Origin: Streptomyces sp. SID9727
Lineage (GTDB): Bacteria; Actinomycetota; Actinomycetes; Streptomycetales; Streptomycetaceae
Length of the DNA stretch: 40,445 nt
Assembly: GCF_010550605.1 (NCBI RefSeq)
Contig: NZ_JAAGNI010000480.1
Coordinates: 1-40,445, forward strand
Direction of reading: 5' to 3'
Positions 7,687 to 16,019 of the stretch are shown in pieces. A program made the translations under genes and the position numbers. A model generated the notes under the pieces. The model was not told where the DNA came from and did no database searches. It saw only the letters and a program-made list of their open reading frames with translations. Position 1 is the first letter of the stretch, and every line of letters starts with the position of its first letter.

Positions 7687-7715
7687 CCCCTGAGGCAAAT
7701 TTCTTGCCTCAGGGG
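7687..7715. promoter_or_regulatory. 12-bp perfect inverted repeat between hpnO and the XRE-cupin gene
   Basis: CCCCTGAGGCAA (7687-7698) and TTGCCTCAGGGG (7704-7715) are exact reverse complements with five bases between. The right arm also overlaps a TTGCC...GGCAA pair (7704-7718), so the site has a repeated half-site structure. It starts 10 bases past the hpnO stop and ends 24 bases before the XRE ATG. No U run follows on the minus strand. An operator for the XRE protein fits best; a hopanoid terminator is the alternative. Confidence 0.55.
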
Positions 7716-7724
7716 CAAAAACCC

Positions 7725-9122
7725 TCAGCGGTTGGCGACGGCCTGCTTCACCAGGGTCCGTCCGAAGTCCCACATCAGTCCCCCGCCGCTGTGCGCGTCG
7801 TCCATGACGGCGGTGAACGCCTCCACGAACCGGTCGACGTCCGCGTCATCGATGACCAGCGGCGGGATCAGCTTGATCACTTCGAGGTGGTCCCCTGAGA
7901 CCTGCGTGAGGATGCGGTGCTTCTGGAGCAGGGGCACCACCACCATCTGCGCGAAGAGGCCCTTGCGGGCCGCCTGGAGCATGGTCCACCGGCTGCGCAG
8001 CTTCAGCGACGTGGGGCGGCCGAACTCGATGCCGATCATCAGTCCGCGCCCCCGCACCTCGTGCAGCAGCTCGTAGCGCCCGACGAGCGCGGACAGCCGC
8101 TCGCGGAGCAGGTCGCCGGTGCGGCGCGCGTGCGCGACGGTCTCCTCGTCCTCCATCACCGACAGCACCGCGAGCCCTGCCGCCATCGCCTGGGCGTTGG
8201 AACCGAAGCTCGCGGAGTGGACGAGGACCCGGTCCATCGAGGAGTAGACGCGCTTGAAGATCCAGTCCCTGCCGAGCGTCGCCCCGACCGGCACGTAGCC
8301 GCCGGAGAGCGCCTTGGCAACGCAGACGAGGTCCGGTTCCACCCCCTCCTCGTGCTGGTACGCGTAGAAGTCACCGGTCCTGCCGAGGCCGGTCTGCACC
8401 TCGTCGGCGATGAGCAGGGCCTTGTGCCTGCGCAGCAGCTCCTGGGCCTCGCGGAGGTAGCCGGGCGGCGCCGCGTGCACCCCCTTGCCCTGGATCGGCT
8501 CCACCACCAGGGCGGCCACATCGCCCCGCTTCAGCTCCCGCCGCAGCGCGCCGAGGTCGCCGAGCGGGATCGCGGTGTCGGGCAGCAGCGGGGCGAAGCC
8601 GTCCCGGAACCCGCCCTCGCCGTTGACCGAGAGGGAGCCGGTGGTCAGCCCGTGGAAGGCGTGCTCGCAGTACAGGACGCGGGGCCGGCCGGTGGCGTAC
8701 CGGGCGAACTTGAGGGCCGTCTCGACGGCCTCGGTGCCGCTGTTGCCGAAGAACACCCGGTCCAGGTGCGGGCTGTGGCTCAGCAGCTTCTCGGCGAGCA
8801 GGCCGGGCAGCGGCTGGCAGTCGAACCGGGTCAGGTCGGCGAGCGAGGCGTCGAGGACGTCGTGCAGCGCCTTGCGTACGACGGGGTGGTGGCGGCCCAG
8901 GCCCATGACACCGAATCCGGCGAGCATGTCCAGGTAGTCGTTGCCGTCCGCGTCCCAGAAGTGCACGCCCTCGGCCCGTTCGTAGACCTTGTCGAAGCCG
9001 ATGGTGTGCAGCATGCGCGGGAGCTGGTGGTTGAGGTGCCTGGTGTGCAGCTCGTAGCGTTCGGCGCCGCGCTCGGCGAGAAGCCGCGCCAGATCGAAGC
9101 CCTTGGGCTCGTCGTCCTTCAT
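7725..9122 (-). CDS. hpnO: Hopanoid biosynthesis aminotransferase HpnO
   Basis: A 465-residue class III PLP-dependent aminotransferase. The PLP-binding lysine is K270 in VAKALSGGYVP, the cofactor aspartate is D240 in ADEVQTGLGRTG, and the phosphate-binding GNSGTEA lies at 126-132. The sequence looks like an ornithine or acetylornithine aminotransferase, but its place at the end of the shc-hpnG-hpnH-dxs run identifies it as the enzyme that turns the ribosylhopane-derived aldehyde into aminobacteriohopanetriol. The ATG overlaps the dxs stop (ATGA), so the two are coupled. It is the last pathway gene before the XRE regulator. The high-coordinate extension of this frame is read-through opposite dxs and is not part of the protein. 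Confidence 0.9.
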   Translation of the reverse strand: MKDDEPKGFDLARLLAERGAERYELHTRHLNHQLPRMLHTIGFDKVYERAEGVHFWDADGNDYLDMLAGFGVMGLGRHHPVVRKALHDVLDASLADLTRFDCQPLPGLLAEKLLSHSPHLDRVFFGNSGTEAVETALKFARYATGRPRVLYCEHAFHGLTTGSLSVNGEGGFRDGFAPLLPDTAIPLGDLGALRRELKRGDVAALVVEPIQGKGVHAAPPGYLREAQELLRRHKALLIADEVQTGLGRTGDFYAYQHEEGVEPDLVCVAKALSGGYVPVGATLGRDWIFKRVYSSMDRVLVHSASFGSNAQAMAAGLAVLSVMEDEETVAHARRTGDLLRERLSALVGRYELLHEVRGRGLMIGIEFGRPTSLKLRSRWTMLQAARKGLFAQMVVVPLLQKHRILTQVSGDHLEVIKLIPPLVIDDADVDRFVEAFTAVMDDAHSGGGLMWDFGRTLVKQAVANR

Positions 9123-11047
9123 GCCCCGCTCTCCTTGTGCCCGTTGCCCCGGGCGTCGTGCCCCGTGCCGCCGGCCGCCTTCCGGGCGGCCGTGACGGCG
9201 CTGATCCGGCCGGCGATCTCGACCGGTGTGAGTCCGATGTCGGCCAGCACCTCGGACCGCTTGCCGTGCGCGAGGAACTGCTCGGGAATGCCGAAGGTGC
9301 GCAGCGGTACGTCGACGCCCGCGTCCCGCAGCGCCTGCCCGACCGCCGAACCGACGCCCCCGGCCCGGACGTTGTCCTCGACCACCGCGACGAGCCGGTG
9401 CGCGGCGGCGAGCGGCGGCAGCGCCGCGTCGACCGGTTTGACCCAGCGGGGGTCCACCACGGTGCAGCGGACGCCGGCGCCCGACAGCAGTTCGGCGGTG
9501 CGCAGGCAGACGGAGGCCATCACGCCGACGGCGACCAGGAGCACGTCGGCGTCCTCGTCGCGTCGCAGCACGTCCATCCCCCCGATCCGGCCGACCGCCT
9601 CGATCGCGTCCCCCACCGACTCCTTCGGGAACCGCACGACGGTCGGCGCGTCGTCCACGGCGACCGCCTCGCGCAGCTCCTCGCGCAGCCGGTCCGCGTC
9701 GCGCGGGGCGGCGATGCGCAGTCCCGGCACGACCTGGAGCACGGACAGGTCCCACATGCCGTTGTGCGAGGCCCCGTCGGGCCCGGTGACCCCGGCCCGG
9801 TCCAGGACGAAGGTGACCCCGCACCGGTGCAGGGCGACGTCCATCAGGAGCTGGTCGAACGCCCGGTTGAGGAAGGTGGCGTAGACGGCGACGACCGGGT
9901 GCAGCCCGCCCGTGGCGAGCCCGGCGGCGCTGACCGCCGCGTGCTGCTCCGCGATGCCCACGTCCCAGACGCGGTCCGGGAACGCCTCGGCGAACTTCGT
10001 CAGCCCGACCGGGTCGAGCATCGCGGCGGTGAGCGCGACGACGTCCGGGCGCTCCGCCCCGATCGCCGCGATCTCGTCCGCGAACACGGAGGTCCAGGAC
10101 GGGCCGGCGGCGGGTACGAGCGGGGCGCAGGTCAGGGGGTCCATCGCGCCGACGGTGTGGAAGCGGTCGGCCTCGTCGCGCAGGGCGGGGGCGTACCCGC
10201 GCCCCTTCTCGGTGATGCAGTGGACGAGGACCGGGCCCCGGTAACCCTTGGCGCGGTGCAGGGCGGCCTCGACGGCGGCGGTGTCGTGTCCGTCGACCGG
10301 GCCGATGTACTTCAGCCCCAGGTCCTCGAACATGCCCTGCGGGGCGACGAAGTCCTTGAAGCCCTTCTTGGCTCCGTGCAGCGACCCGTACAGCGGCTGC
10401 CCGATGACGGGGGTGCGTTCCAGGAGCCCCTTGCCCCAGGACAGGAAGCGCTCGTAGCCGTCGGTGGTGCGCAGGATGGACAGGTGGCGGGCGAGGCCGC
10501 CGATGGTGGGCGCGTAGGAGCGCTCGTTGTCGTTGACGACGACGATCAGCGGGCGGTCCCCGGCGGCGGCGATGTTGTTCAGGGCCTCCCAGGCCATGCC
10601 GCCGGTGAGGGCCCCGTCCCCGATGACGGCGACGACGTGGCTGCCGCGGGCGCGTACCTCGCCTGCCTTGGCGAGGCCGTCGGCCCAGCCGAGGACGGTC
10701 GAGGCGTGCGAGTTCTCGATGACGTCGTGCGCGGACTCCTCGCGGGACGGGTAGCCGGAGAGCCCGCCCTTGCCGCGCAGCTTGGAGAAGTCCTGGCGTC
10801 CGGTGAGCAGTTTGTGCACGTAGGTCTGGTGCCCGGTGTCCCACAGGATGCGGTCGACGGGCGAGTCGAAGACCCGGTGCAGGGCGATGGTCAGCTCCAC
10901 CACCCCGAGGTTGGGGCCGAGATGGCCCCCGGTCCTGGCCACGGCCTGCACCAGGAACGTACGGATCTCTTCGGCGAGTCCGCCGAGCTGTGACGCGTTC
11001 AGTGCCTTCAGATCGTGCGGCCCCCGGATGCTCTGCAGCAGCGTCAT
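9119..11047 (-). CDS. dxs: 1-deoxy-D-xylulose-5-phosphate synthase
   Basis: A 642-residue thiamine-diphosphate enzyme that joins pyruvate and glyceraldehyde-3-phosphate, the first step of the MEP isoprenoid route. Seen in sequence: DTGHQTYVHKLLTGR near residue 75; the ThDP-binding run GDGALTGGMAWEALNNI; the catalytic Glu in GIAEQHAAV of the pyrimidine domain; and the C-terminal transketolase domain. Length and order are normal. As it lies inside a hopanoid operon it is probably a pathway-dedicated copy, with the housekeeping dxs elsewhere; I cannot see that from this window. It starts 86 bases after hpnH, behind a hairpin, and overlaps hpnO by four bases. Confidence 0.93.
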   Translation of the reverse strand: MTLLQSIRGPHDLKALNASQLGGLAEEIRTFLVQAVARTGGHLGPNLGVVELTIALHRVFDSPVDRILWDTGHQTYVHKLLTGRQDFSKLRGKGGLSGYPSREESAHDVIENSHASTVLGWADGLAKAGEVRARGSHVVAVIGDGALTGGMAWEALNNIAAAGDRPLIVVVNDNERSYAPTIGGLARHLSILRTTDGYERFLSWGKGLLERTPVIGQPLYGSLHGAKKGFKDFVAPQGMFEDLGLKYIGPVDGHDTAAVEAALHRAKGYRGPVLVHCITEKGRGYAPALRDEADRFHTVGAMDPLTCAPLVPAAGPSWTSVFADEIAAIGAERPDVVALTAAMLDPVGLTKFAEAFPDRVWDVGIAEQHAAVSAAGLATGGLHPVVAVYATFLNRAFDQLLMDVALHRCGVTFVLDRAGVTGPDGASHNGMWDLSVLQVVPGLRIAAPRDADRLREELREAVAVDDAPTVVRFPKESVGDAIEAVGRIGGMDVLRRDEDADVLLVAVGVMASVCLRTAELLSGAGVRCTVVDPRWVKPVDAALPPLAAAHRLVAVVEDNVRAGGVGSAVGQALRDAGVDVPLRTFGIPEQFLAHGKRSEVLADIGLTPVEIAGRISAVTAARKAAGGTGHDARGNGHKESGA

Positions 11048-11094
11048 GCCCCGGGCCCCCTCTCTCTGTGGTCCTGTTTCCTGCCCAAGGTGAC

Positions 11095-11121
11095 GGCCGG
11101 GCTCCGCGCGGGAGCCCGGCC
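11095..11121 (-). terminator. Hairpin between hpnH and dxs
   Basis: GGCCGGGCTCC (11095-11105) and GGAGCCCGGCC (11111-11121) are exact 11-bp reverse complements around GCGCG. It lies 12 bases past the hpnH stop and 47 before the dxs ATG. There is no U run. It may be a partial terminator or an mRNA processing and stability element inside the operon. Confidence 0.6.
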
Positions 11122-11133
11122 GGGTGACGCGGA

Positions 11134-12150
11134 TCAGTTGCCGCTGACGGTCTCGCGCATCGCGCGCAGGGACTCCTTCAGGGAACCCATGGTGGCGAGG
11201 ACGGCGGTGGGTTCGTAGCCGCAGTGCGCCATGCAGTTGGCGCAGCGCGGGTCCTTGCCCCGGCCGTACTTGTCCCAGTCGGTCTCCTCGATGAGCTGCC
11301 GGTACGTCGGCACGTAGCCGTCGCTCATCAGGTAGCAGGGCCGCTGCCAGCCGAACAGGGAGTAGTTGGGGATGGCCCAGGCGGTGCACGGGAAGTCGGC
11401 CTTGCCCTCCAGGAAGTCCAGGAAGAGCGGCGAGTGGTTGAGCCGCCACCGGCTGCGGTTGCCGCCGGCGAAGGACTTCTTGAACAGCTCCCGGGTCTGC
11501 TCGACGCCCAGGAAGTGCTCCTGGTCGGGCGCCTTCTCGTACGCGTAGGCGGGCGAGATCATCATCTCGTCCACCTTGAGGTCGTCGTTGAGGAAGTTGA
11601 GCACCTCGATGATGGTCTGCGGGGTGTCGGTGTTGAAGAAGGTGGAGTTGGTGGTGACCCGGAAGCCGCGCCGCTTGGCCTCCTTGATCGCCGCCACCGC
11701 CTCGTCGAACACCCCTTCCTTGGCGACCGACTCGTCGTGCCGCTCCCGGAGCCCGTCGATGTGCACGGCGAACGCGAAGTAGGGCGAGGGCGTGAACTTC
11801 TCGATCTTCTTGCGCAGCAGCATCGCGTTGGTGCAGAGGAAGACGTACTTCCTCCTCGCCACCAGCTGGCGCACGATCTCGTCGATCTGAGGGTGCATCA
11901 GTGGTTCGCCGCCGGCGATGGAGACCATCGGGGCGCCCGATTCGAGCACGGCGCCGACGGCCTGGGCCACGGGCATGCGCTGTTTGAGGACTCCGGCCGG
12001 GTGCTGGATCTTCCCGCAGCCCTCGCAGGCGAGGTTGCAGGCGTACAACGGCTCCAGCTCGACAATCAGCGGGAATTTGTCCCGCTTGCGGAGCTTCTGT
12101 TCAATGAGATACGTCGCAACCTTGATGGACTGACGAAGCGGCATGGCCAT
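11134..12150 (-). CDS. hpnH: Adenosylhopane synthase, radical SAM HpnH
   Basis: A 338-residue radical SAM enzyme that links the 5'-deoxyadenosyl radical to diploptene and so makes adenosylhopane. The cluster motif CNLACEGC gives Cys 38, 42 and 45 (CX3CX2C); SIAGGEPLMHP is the SAM-binding GGEP motif; a C-terminal Cys-rich stretch (CANCMAHCGYEPTAV) follows. AGGAGG stands eight bases before the ATG at 12150, which is better placed than the ATG two codons later. It lies five bases after hpnG. Length and motifs match the family closely, and the downstream gene order supports the name. Confidence 0.94.
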   Translation of the reverse strand: MAMPLRQSIKVATYLIEQKLRKRDKFPLIVELEPLYACNLACEGCGKIQHPAGVLKQRMPVAQAVGAVLESGAPMVSIAGGEPLMHPQIDEIVRQLVARRKYVFLCTNAMLLRKKIEKFTPSPYFAFAVHIDGLRERHDESVAKEGVFDEAVAAIKEAKRRGFRVTTNSTFFNTDTPQTIIEVLNFLNDDLKVDEMMISPAYAYEKAPDQEHFLGVEQTRELFKKSFAGGNRSRWRLNHSPLFLDFLEGKADFPCTAWAIPNYSLFGWQRPCYLMSDGYVPTYRQLIEETDWDKYGRGKDPRCANCMAHCGYEPTAVLATMGSLKESLRAMRETVSGN

Positions 12151-12155
12151 CTGGC

Positions 12156-12806
12156 TCACCTCCTGGGGAGCAGCAAAGATCGGTGCCATTCATAGAAAGC
12201 CGGCAGGACGGCACGGAGAACGCGGAAAGCCGATATTCCACCGCGGAACGTGCCGATGCGGACGAGCTCATGCTCCGGAGCGTCCACGACCACCCGTACG
12301 GCGGCAACCGGGCGTGGCCCGGACCGCAGGGCGGTACGCAGGGTCGCGGCGGACTCCATGTCCACCGCGATCGCCCCGGTGGCCCGCAGTTCGGACCGCT
12401 CATGTCCCCGGACGACATGGTCGGACCCGGTCAGCGGGCCGGTGTGTACGGTGCGCCCCGGTACGGCCCTGGCCAGCGCTTCGGCCAGCAGGTCCGCTCC
12501 GGTGCACGGGACGGAGTCCCCGGCGGCCCGGGTCTCCTCGGCCACCACCAGGTCGCCCGGGTGCATCCCGGGCGCGAGGCCGGCGCAGAACCCGGAGGCG
12601 ATGACGGCGGTGTCCGCCGCCGCGCCGTCCCGCCCGAGCGCGCGCGCCACGGCGGTCTCGGCCGCCCTGGGGCCCATGCCGGTGCGGAGCACGGTGACCC
12701 GCGCCGGGGCGTCCACCGCCCTCCCCCTGCCGGTGCGCAGGGCGAGCTGTTCGATGCCGAGCGCGCAGGCGATCAGCAGCGGGGCGGCCGGCCCGGACTC
12801 CCCCAT
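12156..12806 (-). CDS. hpnG: Adenosylhopane nucleosidase HpnG
   Basis: A 216-residue protein of the purine nucleoside phosphorylase / MTA-SAH nucleosidase superfamily. In the hopanoid pathway HpnG removes adenine from adenosylhopane to give ribosylhopane or its phosphate. The nucleoside-binding VDMESAA motif is present, with GFCAGLAPGMHPGDLVVAEE typical of this fold. The start overlaps the shc stop by one base (TGATG), with GAGGGGG just upstream; its own stop lies inside the hpnH ribosome binding region. Tight coupling on both sides and synteny make the name safe. Confidence 0.9.
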   Translation of the reverse strand: MGESGPAAPLLIACALGIEQLALRTGRGRAVDAPARVTVLRTGMGPRAAETAVARALGRDGAAADTAVIASGFCAGLAPGMHPGDLVVAEETRAAGDSVPCTGADLLAEALARAVPGRTVHTGPLTGSDHVVRGHERSELRATGAIAVDMESAATLRTALRSGPRPVAAVRVVVDAPEHELVRIGTFRGGISAFRVLRAVLPAFYEWHRSLLLPRR

Positions 12807-14809
12807 CAGGCCCCCTCGTGCGTCGGTGTGCGGCCCGCGAACGGATCGCCGTGCACGTACCGCCCGAGGGCGGTGAGCGGGAAGACCTGACGGTAGAGGT
12901 GGTAGTTGATGGAGAAGTCCCAGGGGAAACCGGTGCCCGTGAAGTAGGGCTCGTCCCAGGAGCCGTCGGCCTGCTGGGTCTCGGTCAGCCAGGCGATGCC
13001 CCGGGTCACGGCGACGGTGTCCCGCCGCCCCGCGGCGAGCAGCGCGAGGAGCGCCCAGGCGGTCTGGGAGGCGGTGGAAGCCCCCTGGCCGATCCACTTC
13101 TCCTCGGTGTAGGAGCGCAGGTCCTCGCCCCAGCCGCCGTCGTCGTTCTGGACGGACTCCAGCCACTCGACCGCGCGCCGGATCGCCGGGTGCGACGGTG
13201 GCAGCCCGGCGGCGGTCAGCGCGGGGACCACCGACCCCGTCCCGTACACGTAGTTGACGCCCCAGCGCCCGAACCAGCCGCCGCCCGCGTCCTGTTCGGA
13301 CAGCAGCCATTCGACGCCGCGCCGGGTGACGGGGTGCGCGGCACGCCCCTCGACGGCCAGCATCTCCACCACGTGCCCGGTGACGTCGGCGGACGGCGGG
13401 TCGATGACCTCACCGAAGTCGCAGAAGGGCAGCCGGTTGGGGAAGGGGCTGGTGTTGTCCGCGTCGAACGCGCCCCAGGCGCCGTTGCGGGACCGCATGC
13501 CGACGTTCCAGCGCACCCCGCGTTCGATCGCGGCGTCCACCCGGGCCTGGTCGGGGTGGCGGACCCGGCGCAGGGCGAGGACCACCTCCGCGGTGTCGTC
13601 GATGTCGGGGTAGTTGTCGTTGTGGAACTCGAACGCCCAGCCTCCGGGCTCCAGTCCGGGCCGGCGCACCGCCCAGTCGCCCGGCCGGACGATCTCCTCC
13701 GCGAGCATCCAGTCCGCCGCCTTCACGAGCGCCGGGTGGTCGGGGGCGACCCCGGCGTCGACGAGCGCGATGGTGGCCAGGCAGGTGTCCCAGACCGGGG
13801 ACTGGCACGCCTCGATCATGCGGGTGCCGTCCTCGCGCCACACGGCGAAGCGGTCGAGCGATTCGAGTCCCGCCCGCATCACCGGGTGTTCGAGGTCGTA
13901 GCCGAGGAGGTGCAGCGCGATGACCGAGTAGACGGCGGGCGGCTGGATGCCGCCCCAGCAGCCGTCGTTCTCCTGGCGTTCGATGATCCAGCGGGCGGCG
14001 GCGTTCATGGCGACCCGGCGCAGTCGGCGCGGCGCGAAGCGGTGGTAGACGTGCAGCGCCTTGTCGAGCCGCTGGAAGAACCCGTCCCAACTCCGCGCCG
14101 GTGCGGGGCGCTTGGGCGGATTCGGGTGCTCCGGGTCGGTGTGCAGCTCGTCCAGGGCGAAGGGGGCGGGCCGCACCGGCCGCTTCGCCGACACGATGGT
14201 GAGCGGCACGATGGTCTGACGGGCCCAGCATCCGAAGTCGTAGATGTTGAGCGGGACCCACTTCGGGAAGAACATCAGCTCCGGAGGGAGCTCCGGCAGG
14301 TCGTCCCACTTCCACCAGCCGAAGAGGGCCAGCCAGATCCGGGTGAAGACCCGGCTCGCGGCGATGCCGCCCTGCTCCCTGACCCAGCCCGCGGCCCGGG
14401 CCATGTGCGGGTCCTCGGGCCGGTCGCCGGCCAGCCGCAGCGCGACGTACGCCTCGATGGTGGTGGAGAGGTCCGCGGGGCCGCCGTGGAAGGTCGCCCA
14501 CGTCCCGTCGCCGAGCTGTTCGCCGCGGATGAACCCGGCGGCGGCCCGGACCGTGGCGGGGTCCTGGATGCCGAGGAACTGGCGGAGCAGAAGGTCCTCG
14601 GCGTCCATCGTGACGTTGGTGGCGAGGTCGCCCTTCCACCAGCCCTGTTCGTCCTGCCTGCCGAGGAGATGCTCCACCGAGCGCTCCGCGGCCCGCCGCG
14701 CGGCGGCCTGTACACCGTCCGCGGCGATGGTTGATTCGGTTGTCTTTCTGCTGGCCGAGGCTGCGCGGGGGTCAACGGCCCCGGTGCTTCCGTCGGTCGT
14801 CGCTGTCAT
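12806..14809 (-). CDS. shc: Squalene-hopene cyclase
   Basis: A 667-residue membrane-associated terpene cyclase that converts squalene to hopene and hopanol. The catalytic DXDD motif is D402-I-D404-D405 in NYPDIDDTAEV. Several QW repeats are visible (QDEQGWW near 52-58, QENDGCW near 279-285, QNDDGGW and QQADGSW in the C-terminal half). An N-terminal 35-residue tail rich in Ala/Ser/Thr precedes the first repeat. AAGGGGA precedes the ATG at 14809; longer in-frame starts run into the hairpin and upstream gene. It is separated from the prenyl synthase gene by 106 bases containing a hairpin, so it may have its own promoter or processed message. Confidence 0.95.
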   Translation of the reverse strand: MTATTDGSTGAVDPRAASASRKTTESTIAADGVQAAARRAAERSVEHLLGRQDEQGWWKGDLATNVTMDAEDLLLRQFLGIQDPATVRAAAGFIRGEQLGDGTWATFHGGPADLSTTIEAYVALRLAGDRPEDPHMARAAGWVREQGGIAASRVFTRIWLALFGWWKWDDLPELPPELMFFPKWVPLNIYDFGCWARQTIVPLTIVSAKRPVRPAPFALDELHTDPEHPNPPKRPAPARSWDGFFQRLDKALHVYHRFAPRRLRRVAMNAAARWIIERQENDGCWGGIQPPAVYSVIALHLLGYDLEHPVMRAGLESLDRFAVWREDGTRMIEACQSPVWDTCLATIALVDAGVAPDHPALVKAADWMLAEEIVRPGDWAVRRPGLEPGGWAFEFHNDNYPDIDDTAEVVLALRRVRHPDQARVDAAIERGVRWNVGMRSRNGAWGAFDADNTSPFPNRLPFCDFGEVIDPPSADVTGHVVEMLAVEGRAAHPVTRRGVEWLLSEQDAGGGWFGRWGVNYVYGTGSVVPALTAAGLPPSHPAIRRAVEWLESVQNDDGGWGEDLRSYTEEKWIGQGASTASQTAWALLALLAAGRRDTVAVTRGIAWLTETQQADGSWDEPYFTGTGFPWDFSINYHLYRQVFPLTALGRYVHGDPFAGRTPTHEGA

Positions 14810-14857
14810 GGCTTCCCCTTCGTGCAGGTGGTCCTCTGCTGTGCTGGGGTCTCCGTC

Positions 14858-14883
14858 GGCCGGCGCCCGTGGGGGCGCCGGCC
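14858..14883 (-). terminator. Hairpin between prenyl synthase gene and shc
   Basis: GGCCGGCGCCC (14858-14868) and GGGCGCCGGCC (14873-14883) are exact 11-bp reverse complements around GTGG. It lies 32 bases past the prenyl synthase stop. With no U run it is at best a GC-rich terminator; it might only slow transcription or protect the message. Confidence 0.6.
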
Positions 14884-14915
14884 GGCGACTGCGAGTCATA
14901 TGGACCAGATAGTGA

Positions 14916-16019
14916 TCATCTCTTTCGTACGACGACGAAGTCCGCGAGCGCCGTGAGCTGCGCCCGCACGGGTTCCGGCATGTCGACACCGTGCAGCACC
15001 TCTATGGCGACCGCATGCTGACGACGCGCCTCCTGGGCGGTCCACTCGCGACCGCCCGCCTCCTCGATGAGCGCCGCACGGGCGGCGAACTCCTCCTCGG
15101 AGAAGCTGTCGAAGTCGCTGCTCTTGGCGTCGGCGGCGAGCAGTTCGCCGAGGCGCTCGGAGGCCGGTCCGCCCGCGGCGAGCGCGGCGACGACCGGCAG
15201 GGACTTCTTGCGCTGGCGCAGATCGCTCCAGGTCTGCTTGCCGGTGGACTCGGGGTCGCCCCAGATGCCGAGGAGGTCGTCGACCGCCTGGAAGGCGAGG
15301 CCGAGGTGGTGGCCGTACGCCTCCAGGACGTCGGCCGTGCGGTCGTCGGCACCACCGAGCACCGCGCCGATGGAGCAGGCGCAGGCGAGGAGGGCGCCGG
15401 TCTTGTTGCCCTCCATCTCCAGGCACTCCTCGACGGTGACGCTCTCGCGGTGCTCGTAGGAGATGTCCTGGGCCTGCCCGTCGATGAGCTTGCGGGTCGC
15501 CGTGGTCAGCCGCCGGGCCGCGCGGCCCGCCTCGGCCGTGCCGAGCTCCAGCAGTATGTCGTAGGCCAGGGCGAACAGGCCGTCGCCGACCAGGATGGCC
15601 TGGGCGGGGCCGTGCACCTTCCACACGGTGTCGCGGTGGCGCCGCTGCTCGTCGCCGTCCATCAGGTCGTCGTGCAGCAGCGAGAAGTTGTGCACGAGTT
15701 CGACGGCGACGGCACCGGGGATACCGGCCTCCGCCGCGGCGCCGGCCGCCTCGGCGGACAGCAGCGCCAGCGCCGGGCGGACGGCCTTGCCGCCGTCGCC
15801 GTCGGCGGGCCTGCCCTGGGCGTCGATCCAGCCGAAGTGGTAGGCGGCCACGGTGTCCATGGGCGGTGCGAGCCGGTCGACGGCGGCCCGGAGCACCGGC
15901 GCGGAAAGGGCCCGTCCGCGCTCCAGAAGCGCGGTGACGTCCGTGGTCTCCGCCACGGTGTCGGAAGCCGGATTCGCCGGGGTCACTGACTCTCCTCTTG
16001 TTCCGGTGGTACTGCTCAT
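14916..16019 (-). CDS. Polyprenyl (farnesyl-type) diphosphate synthase
   Basis: A 367-residue trans-prenyltransferase. The first aspartate motif is DDLMD (117-121), the second is DDLLGIWGD (247-255), and GGKAVRPALAL (76-86) is the usual substrate-binding block. The product is expected to be farnesyl diphosphate, the substrate of the squalene-forming HpnC/D/E next to it; chain length cannot be fixed from sequence. The ATG at 16019 overlaps the hpnE stop (ATGA) and is preceded by AGGAGG. A second start, GTG 15986 eleven codons later, has its own GAGGAG at five bases; the true N-terminus may be either. The first 35 residues are low in conservation-like patterns. Confidence 0.9.
   Translation of the reverse strand: MSSTTGTRGESVTPANPASDTVAETTDVTALLERGRALSAPVLRAAVDRLAPPMDTVAAYHFGWIDAQGRPADGDGGKAVRPALALLSAEAAGAAAEAGIPGAVAVELVHNFSLLHDDLMDGDEQRRHRDTVWKVHGPAQAILVGDGLFALAYDILLELGTAEAGRAARRLTTATRKLIDGQAQDISYEHRESVTVEECLEMEGNKTGALLACACSIGAVLGGADDRTADVLEAYGHHLGLAFQAVDDLLGIWGDPESTGKQTWSDLRQRKKSLPVVAALAAGGPASERLGELLAADAKSSDFDSFSEEEFAARAALIEEAGGREWTAQEARRQHAVAIEVLHGVDMPEPVRAQLTALADFVVVRKR

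Noticed and set aside
9137..10993. Plus-strand frame opposite dxs
   Set aside because: Val/Gly/Arg-rich shadow of the real dxs gene with no ribosome binding site.
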